Positions 62,603 through 64,000 of a stretch of 64,000 bases of DNA are shown piece after piece; the first letter of the stretch is position 1; each line of letters opens with the position of its first letter. Position numbers and translations under genes: made by a program. The stretch comes from Streptomyces sp. CB01580 (GTDB lineage Bacteria; Actinomycetota; Actinomycetes; Streptomycetales; Streptomycetaceae). The stretch is from NCBI RefSeq assembly GCF_001905795.1, contig NZ_LIXJ01000004.1, forward strand, positions 186,001 to 250,000, written 5' to 3'. The notes below the pieces were generated by a model that ran no database searches, was not told the DNA's origin, and saw nothing but the letters and a program-made list of their open reading frames with translations.

Positions 62603-64000
62603 TTACGGGCGCACCCCGTGCTCGTTCACCACGTCCCGGCCGTCCTGCCGGACGTCGAGCCGCGCGTCGAACTTCGCGAGCGGCTTCGCCTGCGCCGGGT
62701 CCTGCTGCACGGCGGCCGGGGCGACACCCGCCCAGCGCAGGATGGCCGCGGTGGCCTTCGCCCGGTCGTTCTCGGGGAGCTGCGCCACGTTGGAACCGTG
62801 ATTGCCGCCGGGCACCGTCATCACGTAGCTGTCCCGCGCGCCCGCGCCCAGCCGGAAGCGCTCGGCGCCCCACGGGTCGTTCTCGCCGTAGACGTAGAGC
62901 ATGTGGTTGGCGCGGTGCTTCACCCAGGTGTCGATGTCGCGCATCGCCCACGGCTGGAACTTCATCGGGATGTCGCGCGGCACGAAGTTGCGCGGCGGCT
63001 GGTACCCGTAACGGCTGAGCCCGCCGAGCCACGGCTGCTCGATGTCGGGCGAGCCGAGCTGGGTGCCCGCCTGGTAGTAGTACGGGGTGTACCGCTCCAG
63101 GCCCTGGTCGGTGTAGGCGGAGAAGCCGGAGATCGCGTCGACCGAGTCCCAGATCGCCTGGTCGGGGGCGGACTTGGCGTCGGCCGGGACGGTGTCGCAG
63201 TCGGCCAGCAGACTGTACTGCCAGAAGGCCCAGATGTAGTCCATGACGACGGCCTCGTAGGCCCGGTCGAGCGAGCCGAGGGTGCTGAAGGTGTAGCCGT
63301 TCGCCTCGGCGTACTCCCGGAACCTCTCCTCCAGCGGCTCCCGGCGGACCAGCGCCTCGCGCTGCACCCCGTTCAGCCGGTCGCGGCACTCCTTGGTGCC
63401 CACGTTCGCGAAAAACCGGTCGTACGCCGAATCCTCCTTGTTCACCACGTCGTTGGGCGCGACGTACGCGACGACGCCGTCCATGTCGTCCGGGTGGAAG
63501 CGCTCGTAGTACGTCGCGGTCATGCCGCCCTTGGAGCCGCCGGTGGTCAGCCAGTTCTTGGTGTAGATCCGCTTGAGCGCGGTGAAGATGCGGTGCTGGT
63601 CGTCGGCGGCCTGCCGGATGTCGAGCTTGGACCAGTCGGCGGGCGACGGGCGCGACGGGGTGAAGAACCGGTACTCCAGAGAGACCTGGTTGCCGTCGAC
63701 GATCCGGGTCGGCTCGGAACGGCCCGGGTTCGTCGAGACGTTGTAGCCGCTGGTGTAGAAGACGGTCGGGCGGGACGTGTCCTTGTGCAGCAGGGTGAGG
63801 CGCTGCTGGAACGTGCCCTTGGACGGGCGCCGGTGGTCGACCGGCTGGGTGTATTCGAGGACGAAGTAGCGGTAGCCCGCGTAAGGCTTCTCCTCGATGA
63901 GACTCATTCCCGGGATGGCCAGAATGCGGTCCTTGATGTCCGCGTTCGTACCGTTCTCGCCGCTGGTCGCGGCCCGGGACGTGGTCGGCTGTGCGGCGGT
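62603..64000 (-). CDS. S37-type tripeptidyl aminopeptidase, 5' end missing
   Basis: The frame is open to the right edge, giving at least 465 residues; the signal peptide and start lie outside. EEKPYAGYRYFVLEYTQPVD, VFYTSGYNVSTNPGR and the nucleophile elbow TTGGSKGGMTATYY (GxSxG) match the Streptomyces PS-10/S37 secreted aminopeptidases, with GENDPWG (Asp) and PGGNHGSN (His) completing the triad. It releases tripeptides from protein N-termini outside the cell. The gene converges on GH3. Confidence 0.87.
   Translation of the reverse strand, partial: TAAQPTTSRAATSGENGTNADIKDRILAIPGMSLIEEKPYAGYRYFVLEYTQPVDHRRPSKGTFQQRLTLLHKDTSRPTVFYTSGYNVSTNPGRSEPTRIVDGNQVSLEYRFFTPSRPSPADWSKLDIRQAADDQHRIFTALKRIYTKNWLTTGGSKGGMTATYYERFHPDDMDGVVAYVAPNDVVNKEDSAYDRFFANVGTKECRDRLNGVQREALVRREPLEERFREYAEANGYTFSTLGSLDRAYEAVVMDYIWAFWQYSLLADCDTVPADAKSAPDQAIWDSVDAISGFSAYTDQGLERYTPYYYQAGTQLGSPDIEQPWLGGLSRYGYQPPRNFVPRDIPMKFQPWAMRDIDTWVKHRANHMLYVYGENDPWGAERFRLGAGARDSYVMTVPGGNHGSNVAQLPENDRAKATAAILRWAGVAPAAVQQDPAQAKPLAKFDARLDVRQDGRDVVNEHGVRP

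Noticed and set aside
60507..63389. A 960-codon minus-strand frame across the GH3 and S37 genes
   Set aside because: It runs antisense to GH3 and in the wrong frame through the peptidase, and crosses two strong terminators.

Overview
The window is high-GC actinobacterial DNA with Streptomyces habits: GTG and TTG starts, ATGA/GTGA stop-start overlaps, an XRE plus DUF397 regulator pair, SARP and LuxR-type (LAL) regulators, rare TTA (bldA-type) codons, and lanthipeptide genes. All functions are read from the sequence and from knowledge of protein families; no database search was run.

Layout. 1-3.2 kb holds myo-inositol catabolism genes: iolB (running off the left edge) and iolC on the minus strand, diverging from an iolE-like gene around a palindromic operator. 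3.3-6.8 kb has a small secreted peptidoglycan-binding protein and a copper module (CsoR-type operator, CopZ-like chaperone, CopA ATPase). 6.9-7.2 kb contains a probable minus-strand 6C RNA. 7.4-11.9 kb is housekeeping: citrate synthase, RecD2 helicase, SRPBCC protein. 12-14.6 kb has repeats, a decayed hydrolase and an XRE/DUF397 pair.

14.8-22.1 kb is a polymorphic-toxin locus on the minus strand: SseB-like protein, a WXG/ESX-type partner, a 1551-residue RHS toxin, a CdiI-type immunity gene, then decayed leftovers (an orphan RHS C-terminal tip with a frameshift, a broken immunity-like gene, a regulator scrap) and one further small gene. 22.7-28.9 kb holds a secreted serine hydrolase and a sugar-acid/polyol catabolism operon (Gfo/Idh/MocA oxidoreductase, DUF993 aldolase-like protein, TIM-barrel isomerase) divergent from a LacI regulator.

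29.1-50.8 kb is the most striking part: three neighbouring RiPP systems. (a) A class II LanM followed by a 63-residue precursor-like peptide with no cysteine. (b) A class III set: LanA, MFS exporter and LanKC. (c) A radical SAM enzyme, a heme-oxygenase-like diiron protein and a 66-residue peptide joined by ATGA overlaps, followed by a cyclase/ATPase giant with a His-rich insert, a cytoplasmic subtilisin-like protease and a GAF protein. A TTA-containing LAL regulator and a SARP lie between (a) and (b), and a perfect 20-bp hairpin separates SARP from lanKC.

50.8-64 kb returns to accessory metabolism and regulation: another TIM-barrel isomerase, an aquaporin-family channel, a SLOG-fold protein behind a truncated regulator, three overlapping tiny cysteine-rich genes divergent from an XRE regulator coupled to a flavoprotein, an EamA/LysR divergent pair, a zinc-ribbon membrane protein, a Tat-exported GH3 enzyme, and an S37 tripeptidyl aminopeptidase cut by the right edge.
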